Positions 8,040-19,410 of a DNA stretch of 38,000 bases are shown here, one piece after another. The notes under the pieces are model-generated. The model worked only from the letters and a program-made list of their open reading frames with translations. It did not search any database and was not told where the DNA came from. The position numbers and the translations under genes are program-made. Each line of letters begins with the position of its first letter. The first letter of the stretch is position 1. This DNA comes from Deltaproteobacteria bacterium. GTDB taxonomy: Bacteria > Desulfobacterota > Desulfovibrionia > Desulfovibrionales > Desulfovibrionaceae. Location: positions 1 through 38,000 of the forward strand of contig JAISOL010000048.1 in assembly GCA_031275645.1 (NCBI GenBank). Reading direction: 5' to 3'.

Positions 8040-9287
8040 ATGCCTGAAAAGGACATATCGGCGGCCCGCAAAGCCTCCCCTTTGAGCAGGGAGGAAGTGG
8101 ACGCGCAAATGGCTCTTATCCGCCGCGGCATTGCCGAAATGGTCAGCGAGGATGAACTGCGCGGAAAAATCGCCCGGGGCAGACCCTTGCGCGTCAAGGT
8201 GGGTTTTGACCCCACCGCGCCGGATCTCCATCTGGGACACACCGTGGTGCTCCAGAAGATGCGCCATTTTCAGCAGCTCGGGCATGAAATTATTTTTCTC
8301 ATCGGCGACTTTACGGGTACCATCGGCGATCCTTCCGGCCGTTCGGACACTCGCCCGCACCTTACCCGGGAGCAGGTGCTGGCCAATGCTGAGAGCTACA
8401 AGGAACAGGTCTTTAAAATCCTGGATCCTGAAAAAACCGTGGTGGATTTCAATTCCCGCTGGATGAACCGGATGAACGCCGCGGACGTGATCCGCCTGGC
8501 CTCCAGATATACCGTGGCCAGACTCATGGGACGCGACGATTTTGCCAGGCGCTTTCAGAACAATATACCCATCTCGGTGCATGAATTCCTGTATCCGCTG
8601 GCCCAGGGCTATGATTCCGTCGCCCTGAAGGCGGACGTGGAAATGGGCGGCACCGATCAGACCTTCAATCTTCTGGTGGGGCGCCACTTGCAGACCCAGT
8701 ACGGGCAGGAGCCGCAGTGCGTCATTACCCTGCCTCTGCTGGAGGGTCTGGACGGCCTCAAAAAGATGTCCAAATCCCTGGGCAACTACATAGGCATCGA
8801 CGAGCCTCCGGCCCAGATCTTCGGCAAAACCATGTCCGTTTCCGACTCTCTGATGTGGCGTTACTATGAACTGCTCTCGGACAGGGATATGCATGAGATC
8901 GAGAGTTTGCGGCGGGAGGTGGAGCATGGCCGGATCAACCCCAAAGAGGTCAAGGAGAGTCTGGCCTTTGAGCTTGCCGCCCGTTATCACGGCAGGGAAG
9001 CGGCCGAAGAGGCCCGCCGGGAGTTCAATTCCGTTTTTTCCCGCGGGGGCATGCCGGAAGATACGCCGGTTCTGGTCTGCCGCCGGGGGGAAGCTTCCGC
9101 TCCCGTGGCCTTTCTGAGCGCTTCCGGGCTTGCCGCATCGCGCGGCGAGGCCAGGAGGCTGGTGGCCCAGAACGCTCTGAGCGTTAATGAAGAATTGTGT
9201 TCCGACCCTCTCTCCCCGCTGCCGGCAGGAGAGTATGACATAAAACTGGGTAAAAAGCGTTTTTTGAAACTGAGGGTATCAGACTGA
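8040..9287 (+). CDS. tyrS: Tyrosyl-tRNA synthetase
   Basis: This class I aminoacyl-tRNA synthetase charges tRNA-Tyr. The 415-residue protein has the Rossmann catalytic core with the HIGH-type motif HLGH at 64-67 and a canonical KMSKS loop at about 242-246. Tyrosine-binding elements such as [13 protein letters not shown] follow the expected order. The KMSKS version (rather than the KFGKT of E. coli TyrS) places it with the TyrZ-like clade. The C-terminal 70 residues form an S4 RNA-binding domain ([20 protein letters not shown]). The ATG follows GGAG with an eight-base gap. The 66-base spacer after mltA shows no T-box or terminator. The next gene begins 13 bases downstream, so the two are probably co-transcribed. 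Confidence 0.97.
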   Translation: MPEKDISAARKASPLSREEVDAQMALIRRGIAEMVSEDELRGKIARGRPLRVKVGFDPTAPDLHLGHTVVLQKMRHFQQLGHEIIFLIGDFTGTIGDPSGRSDTRPHLTREQVLANAESYKEQVFKILDPEKTVVDFNSRWMNRMNAADVIRLASRYTVARLMGRDDFARRFQNNIPISVHEFLYPLAQGYDSVALKADVEMGGTDQTFNLLVGRHLQTQYGQEPQCVITLPLLEGLDGLKKMSKSLGNYIGIDEPPAQIFGKTMSVSDSLMWRYYELLSDRDMHEIESLRREVEHGRINPKEVKESLAFELAARYHGREAAEEARREFNSVFSRGGMPEDTPVLVCRRGEASAPVAFLSASGLAASRGEARRLVAQNALSVNEELCSDPLSPLPAGEYDIKLGKKRFLKLRVSD

Positions 9288-9299
9288 AGGAGGAGACAT

Positions 9300-10325
9300 A
9301 TGCAGGAGATTCGCAAAAAGGCGCGGGAGCGCGTAAAGGCAAAATGCAGGGTTTGCCCGGTCTGCAACGGGGTGGCTTGCGCCGGGGAAATTCCGGGCAT
9401 GGGAGGTATAGGGAGCGGCGTTTCCTTTCAGAACAATGTCGCGGCTCTGGCCCGTCTGCGCCTGGCTCTGCGCGTTCTGCACGATGCCAATCAGCCGGAC
9501 GCGGCTCTGACGCTCTGGGGGCGCGAACTGAGCATGCCGATTATGGCCGCGCCGGTGGGCTCCGTAGCCCTGAATCTGGGCAGCGACATGAGCGATGAAG
9601 GCTACTCCGGGATCGTCCTGCGGGGTTGCCTGGGCCTCAATGTTCTGGGCGGCGTGGGCGATCTGCCTCTGAGAGAGGGTTTTCAGAAATATATGGACGT
9701 CGTGGCGCGTACCGGAGCGGGGCGCCTGGCCATCCCCTTCATCAAACCCTGGAGCAGGCTGGAGGAAGTGACCTGGCGCATGGATGCCGCCCTGAAAGCC
9801 GGCTGCGACATCTGCGGCATGGATGTGGACGGCGCCGGGCTTCCCACCATGCGCAATGCCCGTGTGCCCGTGAGCACGACTCCTCCCGCGGAACTGGCTA
9901 AAATCATCGCCCAGGCTCATCAGCGCGGCCTGAAGTTCATCGTCAAGGGTATCATGACGCCCGGGGAAGCGATCATAGCCGCTGATTCCGGAGCCGATGC
10001 CATTGTCGTTTCCAACCACGGCGGACGGGTGCTGGATTGCACCCCCGGCACGGCGGAAGTTCTGCCCTCCATTGCCGAGGCCGTGCGGGGGCGTTTGCTG
10101 ATCATGATGGACGGCGGGGTGCGCAGCGGCGCGGATACGCTTAAGGCTCTGGCTCTGGGGGCCGAAATGGTGCTGATTTGCCGTCCGGTGATGCTGGCCG
10201 TGCACGGGGATGAGGAGAACGGCCTGTCCAGGTACTTCCTGTTGCTCAAGGAGCAGTTGATCCAGGCCATGCGCCTGACAGGCTGCCCCGATCTAAAATC
10301 CGTGGACAGAGAGGCGCTCGCTTAG
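9300..10325 (+). CDS. FMN-dependent alpha-hydroxy-acid dehydrogenase with N-terminal Cys cluster
   Basis: This 341-residue TIM-barrel flavoprotein belongs to the lactate/glycolate oxidase family, which oxidises 2-hydroxy acids to 2-oxo acids using FMN. The catalytic His is H240 in VSNHGGRVLD, where the Arg binds the substrate carboxylate. The FMN phosphate site is DGGVRSGADTLKALALGAE. The first 27 residues hold four cysteines, C16-x2-C19-x2-C22-x4-C27, which lactate oxidases such as LldD lack; a similar cluster occurs in a clade of anaerobe homologues and may bind iron-sulfur or form disulfides. The substrate is unknown; lactate is a tempting guess in a sulfate reducer. The ATG has an excellent GGAGGAG site and follows tyrS by 12 bases. 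Confidence 0.85.
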   Translation: MQEIRKKARERVKAKCRVCPVCNGVACAGEIPGMGGIGSGVSFQNNVAALARLRLALRVLHDANQPDAALTLWGRELSMPIMAAPVGSVALNLGSDMSDEGYSGIVLRGCLGLNVLGGVGDLPLREGFQKYMDVVARTGAGRLAIPFIKPWSRLEEVTWRMDAALKAGCDICGMDVDGAGLPTMRNARVPVSTTPPAELAKIIAQAHQRGLKFIVKGIMTPGEAIIAADSGADAIVVSNHGGRVLDCTPGTAEVLPSIAEAVRGRLLIMMDGGVRSGADTLKALALGAEMVLICRPVMLAVHGDEENGLSRYFLLLKEQLIQAMRLTGCPDLKSVDREALA

Positions 10326-10373
10326 GGCTTCCGGCGCATTCACCCGTATACGGCGGGCGGTGCCCGGGCCGAT

Positions 10374-11756
10374 TCAGCATTCGGCCACGCTGACGGCCAG
10401 GCCTCCCCGCGCGGTTTCCTTGTATTTGCTGTCCATATCCCGGCCGGTGGAGCCCATGGCCCGGATAGCCATATCCAGACTCACCCGGTGCAGGGAGGCA
10501 TCTTCGGCCGCGGCCACCAGGCAGGCATTGTAAGCCTTGAGCGCGCCCATGGCGTTGCGCTCTATGCAGGGAATCTGCACATAGCCTCCCACGGGATCGC
10601 AGGTCAGGCCAAGATGGTGTTCCAGAGCGATTTCCGCCGCGTTTTCCACGATTTGCGCCGGATATCCTCTGACTTGAGCCAGCATGGCCGCGGCCATGGC
10701 CGAGGCCACTCCCACCTCGCCCTGGCAGCCCACTTCCGCCCCGGCTATTCCCGCGTTGTGCTTGGCCAGGAAACCCACTGCCGCCGCCGCCAGAAGCCCT
10801 TCCCTCACGCCGTCCGGCCCGAAACCGAAGTATCCTTCCAGAAGAGTCAGCATTGCGGGCACGACACCGGCCGAACCGCAGGTGGGGGCGGTGACGATGA
10901 TGTTTCCGGCGGCGTTTTCCTCCGCCACGGCAAAGGCGTAAGCATTCAGCAGCCCCAAAAAGCGGTTCAGAGGATCGTCCATGCAGTCGGCCCGGCGCGC
11001 GAGGCGCGCCGCTTTGCGGTGTACGCCCAGGTTGCCCGGCAGTGTCCCTTCGCTGCGTATGCCCCGTTCCACCGAGCGGCGCATCAGTTCCAGCAGCGTA
11101 TCCAGGCTGGTCTGGATTTCGGCGCGGCTGCGCCCGGTCAGGCTCATCTCGTTGGCCAGGATGATCTGCGGTATGCTCAGGCCGCTTTCTTCCGCGCGCG
11201 CGCGCAGGCTTTCGGCCGAATTGAAGGGATAGGCCGGCGCGCTCCATCCTTTTTTCTCCGGCGCGCCTTCCCGCTGGATAAAGCCTCCGCCCACGGAATA
11301 ATACGTCTGCTCCAGAATGGTTCCTCCCGCCGCGTCCAGAAGCGTGCAGACAAGCGTGTTGCTGAAAGGATGCGCATGTTCGGTTTCGCCGAAAAGCACG
11401 GTATCCGGCCCGAGCTCCAGTCCGTTCCGCCCCGGGAACATGATCCGCTCCTGAGGAGGCAGGGAAAATATTCCGGCCGGCAGGCCGTCCGGGCAGGAAG
11501 AGGGGGAATGACCCAGGAGTCCGGCCACAACCGCCTTGTCCGTGCCGTGTCCTTTACCGGTGGCGCTCAGGGAGCCGAGGAGGCGTACCCTCAGTCTGGC
11601 CGCTCCGCTTTTGTCGCGTTCGGGCAGGGCTTCCAGCAGGGAGCGAAAGTCCAGGCAGGCCAGCATCGGCCCTATGGTGTGTGAACTGGAAGGCCCCGGA
11701 CCCGGCTTGAACAGCTCAAAAATGGATGTGGTGATGGGAGAAGGGCTTGAGAACAT
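10374..11756 (-). CDS. L-serine dehydratase (iron-sulfur, single chain)
   Basis: This enzyme deaminates L-serine to pyruvate and ammonia with a [4Fe-4S] cluster. The 460-residue protein has the beta-type domain first (ELFKPGPGPSSSHTIGPM, substrate-binding SSSHT) and the alpha-type domain after it, as in SdaA/TdcG. The cluster cysteines are those in PTCGSAG, VGCQGEVG and CDPVGGYVQIPC. The open frame extends upstream to 11936, but that part overlaps the next gene and has no family similarity. The ATG at 11756, ten residues before FELFKPGPG, fits family N-termini; its ribosome site is weak. It converges with the hydroxy-acid dehydrogenase, and both would feed pyruvate-level metabolism. The ChaN-PDZ gene ends 34 bases upstream. 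Confidence 0.92.
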   Translation of the reverse strand: MFSSPSPITTSIFELFKPGPGPSSSHTIGPMLACLDFRSLLEALPERDKSGAARLRVRLLGSLSATGKGHGTDKAVVAGLLGHSPSSCPDGLPAGIFSLPPQERIMFPGRNGLELGPDTVLFGETEHAHPFSNTLVCTLLDAAGGTILEQTYYSVGGGFIQREGAPEKKGWSAPAYPFNSAESLRARAEESGLSIPQIILANEMSLTGRSRAEIQTSLDTLLELMRRSVERGIRSEGTLPGNLGVHRKAARLARRADCMDDPLNRFLGLLNAYAFAVAEENAAGNIIVTAPTCGSAGVVPAMLTLLEGYFGFGPDGVREGLLAAAAVGFLAKHNAGIAGAEVGCQGEVGVASAMAAAMLAQVRGYPAQIVENAAEIALEHHLGLTCDPVGGYVQIPCIERNAMGALKAYNACLVAAAEDASLHRVSLDMAIRAMGSTGRDMDSKYKETARGGLAVSVAEC

Positions 11757-11790
11757 AAAATGCTCATTTTGAAGTGTGAGACAGGTTTCT

Positions 11791-13038
11791 TCACATGTAT
11801 AAAGTAATGTCCAGCTTTTGGAAAAAACGGCGCACCGTGATTCTGGCCGGGGTGGAATAGGCCGCGAACTGGGCGAGCAGGTTATATAAATCCGCGTTGC
11901 TCTCCATTTTGCGCCCGGCCAGTCCCAGAATGACATCGCCGGCCTTGAGCCCGGCCTTTTCCGCCTTTCCCCCCGCTTCCACCTCCAGAACCACCAGTCT
12001 TGCCCTCGCGCCCTCCGGTCCGCTCCAGGTCACCATGCCGTATCCTTTACCCACAGGTTCGGGCGGAGAATAATAATAGGCGTCGCTCATCTGCGGCGGA
12101 GGAAACTCGAAGCTGTCCTGTCCGCCCCGCTCCGGCGTGATTTTCCATTCGTCGCTCAAGGGGAGCTTTTCCAGGGGGGAGCGCCAGGGCAGAATGCTGA
12201 TAATGCGCGCTCCCGGCTCGCGGGCGCGCAGGCGCAGGGCTATTCCCCAGCCGTATTCCACATGTCCGGAACCGGCTATAATCACCACCGGCCTCCCGGT
12301 TTCCGCATGGATGCGCCCGGCCCGCTCCGCCATGGCGCTGTCCCAGAGGGCCTGGGCCAGGATATATCCATCCAGGGCTTTTTGCCTTTCTTCCGGCGAG
12401 TCTCCGGTAGGGCCGGATATTTCCAGGTGCCGGCGGAAAAACTCCCGGAGTTTTATCTGCTGTTCCCAGGGCGCCGGCATGAAATTCCGGGGCAGATATT
12501 TCCGATCTTCCTCCTCCACTTCGGTAAAGCCGCGCAGCCGCGCCGTGCGCACCACTCTCCGGGGGAGATTGAGGGCGTACAGGGGGATATTCTCTCTGGC
12601 GGCCAGTTCCAGAAGGGGGCGGTACCAGTCGAAAGAGTTCCCGCCGTTTTTTGACCAGGCCAGGGCCGTTTCCAACGCATCAGGATTTTTGGAGAAATCT
12701 CCGGCATTGAAGCGATCCAGTTCCGGTTGGGAATCCACATCCAGAGCTTCCAGTCCCACCACCGGCCGCAGACGGTTTCTGGCCAGCTTTTCCAGAATAG
12801 CGGCCTGGCTTGCGTGATCCATCAAATTGTCGTGGGTTTCGCCGATGAGTATGTAATCCGCATTCCGGAAGAAAGACTGAAAGGAATTCTCCTCCAGCAG
12901 ATCTCCGCCCGGCAGGATAAGCCGGCCGCCGAATTCCAGCGGGCGGACGGACAAATAGTCTTCCGCCGGCGGCGCGGCGGCCGCGCAGGCTGAAAGCAAC
13001 AGAACCGGCAGGAGCCGGGCGGGGCCGATTTTCACCAC
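11791..13038 (-). CDS. ChaN-family lipoprotein with C-terminal PDZ domain
   Basis: The 415-residue protein has a lipoprotein signal peptide with lipobox L-S-A-C (Cys18). Residues of about 50-290 form a ChaN/haem-binding uptake (Tiki-like) domain, with the characteristic IGETHDN at 65-71, a GLEA-type Glu motif (VVGLEALD) and a late GSGHVEYGWG His motif. ChaN-type proteins bind haem or act as metal-dependent hydrolases; function is not settled. The last 90 residues are a PDZ domain (AEKAGLKAGDVILGLAGRKM), which would bind protein C-termini. It should be tethered to a membrane facing the periplasm. It lies 21 bases downstream of enolase on the same strand. The ChaN-PDZ arrangement suggests a periplasmic quality-control or iron-related role, but this is inference. 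Confidence 0.85.
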   Translation of the reverse strand: MVKIGPARLLPVLLLSACAAAAPPAEDYLSVRPLEFGGRLILPGGDLLEENSFQSFFRNADYILIGETHDNLMDHASQAAILEKLARNRLRPVVGLEALDVDSQPELDRFNAGDFSKNPDALETALAWSKNGGNSFDWYRPLLELAARENIPLYALNLPRRVVRTARLRGFTEVEEEDRKYLPRNFMPAPWEQQIKLREFFRRHLEISGPTGDSPEERQKALDGYILAQALWDSAMAERAGRIHAETGRPVVIIAGSGHVEYGWGIALRLRAREPGARIISILPWRSPLEKLPLSDEWKITPERGGQDSFEFPPPQMSDAYYYSPPEPVGKGYGMVTWSGPEGARARLVVLEVEAGGKAEKAGLKAGDVILGLAGRKMESNADLYNLLAQFAAYSTPARITVRRFFQKLDITLYM

Positions 13039-13059
13039 AATTTCCTTGAAAAGAACGGA

Positions 13060-15218
<2,159 letters not shown>

Positions 15219-15490
15219 ATCTTCTTAACCGTCCTCAGCCTGTGCCCGCATTAAAGGCATATTGCCCGTAAATCGTTCAAAACACAAGAAAGAATTGAAA
15301 CTCAAAGCGTTTATTTTCAGGATTTTCCTCAAGCGGGCCGGGAGCGGGCGAAGCGCGCCGGAGGCGGGACAAAGAAAGTCCGCGGCATAATTTTCAGGGC
15401 CTGAAGGTCTCTGATTCCCTTTGCGGATAAAAACTGCCATAATCGCCGTAGCGAGACCGCCCGGCCGGATGCGGTTTTGCGGGATACTTC

Positions 15491-16558
15491 ATGGGGAGTA
15501 CAGGCATCGTGGAGAAAATTCCCTGTTATCTATATAAGGAAGATCTGGATTTTTCTCTTCCTGAAGAATACCGGGAAGCTTACGGATATCTGCCGGAAGA
15601 AAGCTTCGAGTGCGTCCTGCGGGATGAAAACGGAAAACCCCGCCTCCATCCGGATTACTTCATTGAAACTTCTCCCGAAAACGCCGAGCTGTTCATTTTT
15701 CCCCACGATCTCAACAGGATGATCAACCTTTTTCACAGCGGGCGGACGACGTTGTTCCTTAAAAATCTGCCCTATCTGTCGGGGCGCGAAGCAAGACACG
15801 TTTTTTCCGATACGGGCGATTTCGCGCAATGCGTCGATCTGCCGGTCTGTCTGCTGAAAAGAAGCGTAATCGCGCCCGGAAGCGGCCATTACCCGGGGCT
15901 GCCTTTCGTGTATAAAAACGCCGGCCTTAATTCTCCGAACTGTATCGTCACCTGGTATGATCTCCCGAAGCATGTGGAGGAGGACAAGCCCTCCTTTGCC
16001 TGGGGGGGGCTGCGTTATGACTCTTCATTCGTCGGGGCCTATACCAATATAACCAGGAATATGGCCTGCAAAGCGGCGGAAAGGGAAGAAGGCCTCAGAT
16101 TTTACAGCGGCGGATTTGAGAAGGTCACAACGGAAAAGGAATTTTTCAGATTTGCGGAACTGACGCCGGAAGAAGAGCGGGCTCGGGAAAGGACTTTCCG
16201 GGAGGTCACAAAAGCCTCGCTCACCGTATTGTGTCCTCCTGGGGTCGGGCCGCAATCTTTCCGCATGTACGAATGCATGTACTACGGGCGAATCCCCGTG
16301 CTTTTTCTGGATAAGATCCGCTATCCTCTCGAACATCTCATAACATATGAGGATTTTTGCCTTTTTATAGATGAGAAGGACATAATGCTTACCGGGAAAG
16401 TCATTCTTGATTTTATCCGTTCCCATACGCTGGATGAGTTGCATCAAAAGTGCGTCCTGGCCTGTAAAACCTGGAACAAGTATTTTCGGCGGCAGGATCG
16501 CGTCGGGCGGCTCGCGGCTCTGCTGCGGGAGTACAAGGATGCTCTCCCCGGGGCATAG
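15491..16558 (+). CDS. Exostosin-like (GT47) glycosyltransferase
   Basis: This 355-residue protein matches the exostosin family in its C-terminal half. The run LTVLCPPGVGPQSFRMYECM, then YYGRIPVLF and an LITYEDFCLFIDEKD segment, corresponds to the family's CPxG...S.R..E...G.IPV and W/Y-xxF motifs that bind the nucleotide sugar. No signal peptide or membrane segment is visible, so it is probably cytoplasmic and builds a surface glycan. The N-terminal half is not recognised. The start is uncertain: ATG 15491 has little ribosome site, while GTG at 15509 has GGGGAG ten bases upstream and would give a protein six residues shorter. It stands alone between divergent coaX and convergent rex. Donor sugar is unknown. 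Confidence 0.75.
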   Translation: MGSTGIVEKIPCYLYKEDLDFSLPEEYREAYGYLPEESFECVLRDENGKPRLHPDYFIETSPENAELFIFPHDLNRMINLFHSGRTTLFLKNLPYLSGREARHVFSDTGDFAQCVDLPVCLLKRSVIAPGSGHYPGLPFVYKNAGLNSPNCIVTWYDLPKHVEEDKPSFAWGGLRYDSSFVGAYTNITRNMACKAAEREEGLRFYSGGFEKVTTEKEFFRFAELTPEEERARERTFREVTKASLTVLCPPGVGPQSFRMYECMYYGRIPVLFLDKIRYPLEHLITYEDFCLFIDEKDIMLTGKVILDFIRSHTLDELHQKCVLACKTWNKYFRRQDRVGRLAALLREYKDALPGA

Positions 16559-16606
16559 GCCGGAGCTTCTCAGGCGCGGCCCGGCGGAAGACGGCGTCGG
16601 CGAAGC

Positions 16607-17260
16607 TCAGACTGTTTTCTCTTCCGACTGCGAGATGTTGAAAGACAGGGCATAGAGGTGATTAAAAAAATCCACCCGCTCCACAAATATGTTGTCCGGG
16701 GTGAAAATATGCGCCGAGGCGTAGTTCATGATGCCTTTTATGCCGGCTTCCGCCATGTGATCGGCCACTGTCTGGGCGCTTTCCGGGGGAGTGGAGATAA
16801 TGCCGATTTGAATTTTCTTTTCGGCAATATATTCCGCCAGTTGCCGCGTGTGCAAGATTTCCAGACCCCCTACCCGTTGCCCTATTTTTAAGGGATCGCA
16901 ATCAAAGGCGGCAATTATGTTGTACTGCCGCTGCCGGAATTCACGATAGTTCAAAAGGGCGCGTCCCAGGTTGCCCACGCCCGCCAGCGCGCAGTTCCAG
17001 GGTTTGTCTATGGACAGGGACTTCTTTATGGAACTGATAAGATCGTGAATATTGTAGCCTACCCCTCGTACGCCGAACTCGCCGAAATAAGTCAGATCCT
17101 TGCGAATTTGCGAGGCATTCACATCACAGGCCTGAGCCAGCATTTCTGAGGAAACAAGCGCCGCCCCGTCGCGCAGCATGCGTTCCAGGCTTTGCAGGTA
17201 AACCGCCAGACGTTGAATGGCGGCTCTGGGTATCTTTTCCGTTTTTAACAGTAACGCCAT
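16607..17260 (-). CDS. rex: Redox-sensing transcriptional repressor Rex
   Basis: Rex binds operator DNA when the NADH/NAD+ ratio is low and releases it on NADH binding. The 217-residue protein has an N-terminal winged helix (about 1-80; SSEMLAQACDVNASQIRKDL is the recognition region, followed by FGVRGVGY). A Rossmann domain follows with G94-x-G96-x-x-G99 (AGVGNLGRALL) and the C-terminal swap helix (NHLYALSFNI). The open frame reaches 17407, but the first 49 residues are outside the family; ATG 17260 has GGCAGG upstream. It follows the F0 ATP synthase genes on the same strand with a 165-base spacer. From memory, rex lies beside atpB-atpE in other Desulfovibrio and controls energy metabolism genes there. 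Confidence 0.95.
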   Translation of the reverse strand: MALLLKTEKIPRAAIQRLAVYLQSLERMLRDGAALVSSEMLAQACDVNASQIRKDLTYFGEFGVRGVGYNIHDLISSIKKSLSIDKPWNCALAGVGNLGRALLNYREFRQRQYNIIAAFDCDPLKIGQRVGGLEILHTRQLAEYIAEKKIQIGIISTPPESAQTVADHMAEAGIKGIMNYASAHIFTPDNIFVERVDFFNHLYALSFNISQSEEKTV

Positions 17261-17295
17261 ATTAACCTGCCAAGGGCGCGTCCTCCGGGGAACAG

Positions 17296-17328
17296 CCGGA
17301 AGATGCCGGATTTTCCGGCCTCTTCCGG
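17296..17328 (-). other. Strong interrupted hairpin in the atpE-rex spacer
   Basis: CCGGAAGA pairs with TCTTCCGG and, after one mismatch, GCCGGA pairs with TCCGGC around a three-base loop: 14 pairs in a 33-base element. There is no T-run after it in the minus direction, so it does not look like a standard intrinsic terminator. It may stabilise or process the upstream F0 mRNA, or partly block transcription into rex. Confidence 0.6.
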
Positions 17329-17339
17329 GTTCAGGATTC

Positions 17340-17425
17340 AAAAGCGCCGGAGCGGGCGTTGCCGCGCAAAGCGACACACCGCCGGAGCATTTTTCCGGAG
17401 CGCGCAATTTGAATGTGAAAACGCC

Positions 17426-17428
<3 letters not shown>
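17340..17428 (-). repeat. Copy A of a possible dispersed intergenic element
   Basis: Starting at the atpE stop codon, the minus strand reads TAGGGCGTTTTCACATTCAA and further on ATGCTCCGGCGG. Both blocks recur in the same order and spacing at 37832-37880 near the window end (TAGGGCGTTTCAAAATTCAA, then ATGCTCCGGCGG). The sequence between and after them is diverged. With only two copies visible this is a tentative call. Confidence 0.35.
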
Positions 17429-18513
<1,085 letters not shown>

Positions 18514-18546
18514 ATTACGCGCCTCCCGTGTTCCCTCGGATAAAAA

Positions 18547-18969
18547 TCAGTAGCCGCTCCCGCCTGTCCGGGCAAAACCCACGCATCCGGTCAAAGCCAG
18601 ACCGCTGAAAAGTCCCAGAAACAAGGCCCAGGGGGAACCGCCCAAGAGCAACGCCCCCGCCAGCACCAGGCCGGTAAGCAGGATGCGCCCGAAAAATCTG
18701 CACAACTGAACATGCAGCAGTTTCCCGGAAAAGCCTCCGGGCAGAACCTTCAGCAAAAAGCTGCTCATACTCCAGAAATTAAAGCTGACCAGCGCGGTTC
18801 CAATAAAAAAACATATAAACCATGCGCTTGTCCATAACATAAAAAGACCCGCAAGCAAAGACAAGCCAGAAAGCGTCAACTGAGCGAAAATAATGGCGCG
18901 AAGCGGGGCTTCTGTAAAGCCCTTTTTCAGCAAAAAACAATCAATCTCCGCTTTTAGGCGTGGAATCAT
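18547..18969 (-). CDS. atpI: ATP synthase subunit I family protein
   Basis: This 140-residue protein has four predicted membrane helices (about 25-45, 48-68, 92-108 and 112-130) after a short polar N-terminus, the layout of the ATP-synt_I family. These proteins assist c-ring assembly in some species. Identification rests mainly on topology and position directly upstream of atpB. It overlaps the 3' end of the preceding atpZ-type gene by 29 bases, which points to translational coupling. The motif content is weak, as is usual for this family. Confidence 0.8.
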   Translation of the reverse strand: MIPRLKAEIDCFLLKKGFTEAPLRAIIFAQLTLSGLSLLAGLFMLWTSAWFICFFIGTALVSFNFWSMSSFLLKVLPGGFSGKLLHVQLCRFFGRILLTGLVLAGALLLGGSPWALFLGLFSGLALTGCVGFARTGGSGY

Positions 18970-19222
18970 TCTTTTTTTCCTGGGCTTTCAGCAGGAGTTT
19001 GGTATCCAGATAGACATTGCGGAAACCCGCGATCACTCCCAGTATAAAAAAAATCAATTTCATCCAGGGGCTGGTATGCAGCCATTTATCCAGAAAATAA
19101 CCGATTATCCCTCCCACCGCCATGCCTGAAACCAGATGCAGGCCGATCACGCTGGCTTTGCCCGCGGAGTCGAAAATCCCGCCTTCCCGCAGATTCCAGC
19201 GCTCAAGGAGCTTTTTTTTCAA
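18941..19222 (-). CDS. atpZ: AtpZ/AtpI-family F0 accessory protein
   Basis: The core GLHLVSGMAVGGIIGYFLDK, followed by a second hydrophobic segment LIFFILGVIAGFRNVY, is the two-helix signature of the AtpZ/ATPase gene 1 family, often found first in atp operons and linked to magnesium or calcium handling and c-ring assembly. The start is uncertain. TTG 19222 is preferred here (GGAGG four bases upstream, 93 residues, typical length); ATG at 19270 or 19333 would add 16 or 37 residues of unconserved sequence. It overlaps atpI by 29 bases and is the first gene of the F0 operon. Confidence 0.8.
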   Translation of the reverse strand: MKKKLLERWNLREGGIFDSAGKASVIGLHLVSGMAVGGIIGYFLDKWLHTSPWMKLIFFILGVIAGFRNVYLDTKLLLKAQEKKNDSTPKSGD

Positions 19223-19349
19223 AGCGCCTCCATGCCCGCAGGCAGAGGAAAGTCCTTCTCCGGAAAGCATCCCGGGCGCAAACCGCCGCGAATGCGGGGC
19301 GGAGAAATAAAATGTTGTCCAGCACTTTAACATGAGCCGCCCGGAACAG

Positions 19350-19367
19350 GCAATAATATTTTATTGC
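19350..19367. promoter_or_regulatory. 18-base perfect inverted repeat between the F0 operon and prmA
   Basis: GCAATAATATTTTATTGC has perfect seven-base arms around a four-base centre. It lies in the divergent spacer, upstream of the F0 operon and 44 bases before prmA. The size and AT-rich centre suit a dimeric repressor operator. Rex operators have the same overall length but a TTGTGAA/TTCACAA or TTGTTAA/TTAACAA core, which this does not match well, so the regulator is unassigned. Confidence 0.4.
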
Positions 19368-19410
19368 TGAACAGGGACGATGATACTATATCAGACGCAA
19401 ACGGAGCGGA

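Noticed and set aside
19350-19367. Assignment of the palindrome as a Rex operator
   Set aside because: The length fits, but the arms GCAATAA/TTATTGC do not match the known Rex core, so only an unassigned operator is claimed.
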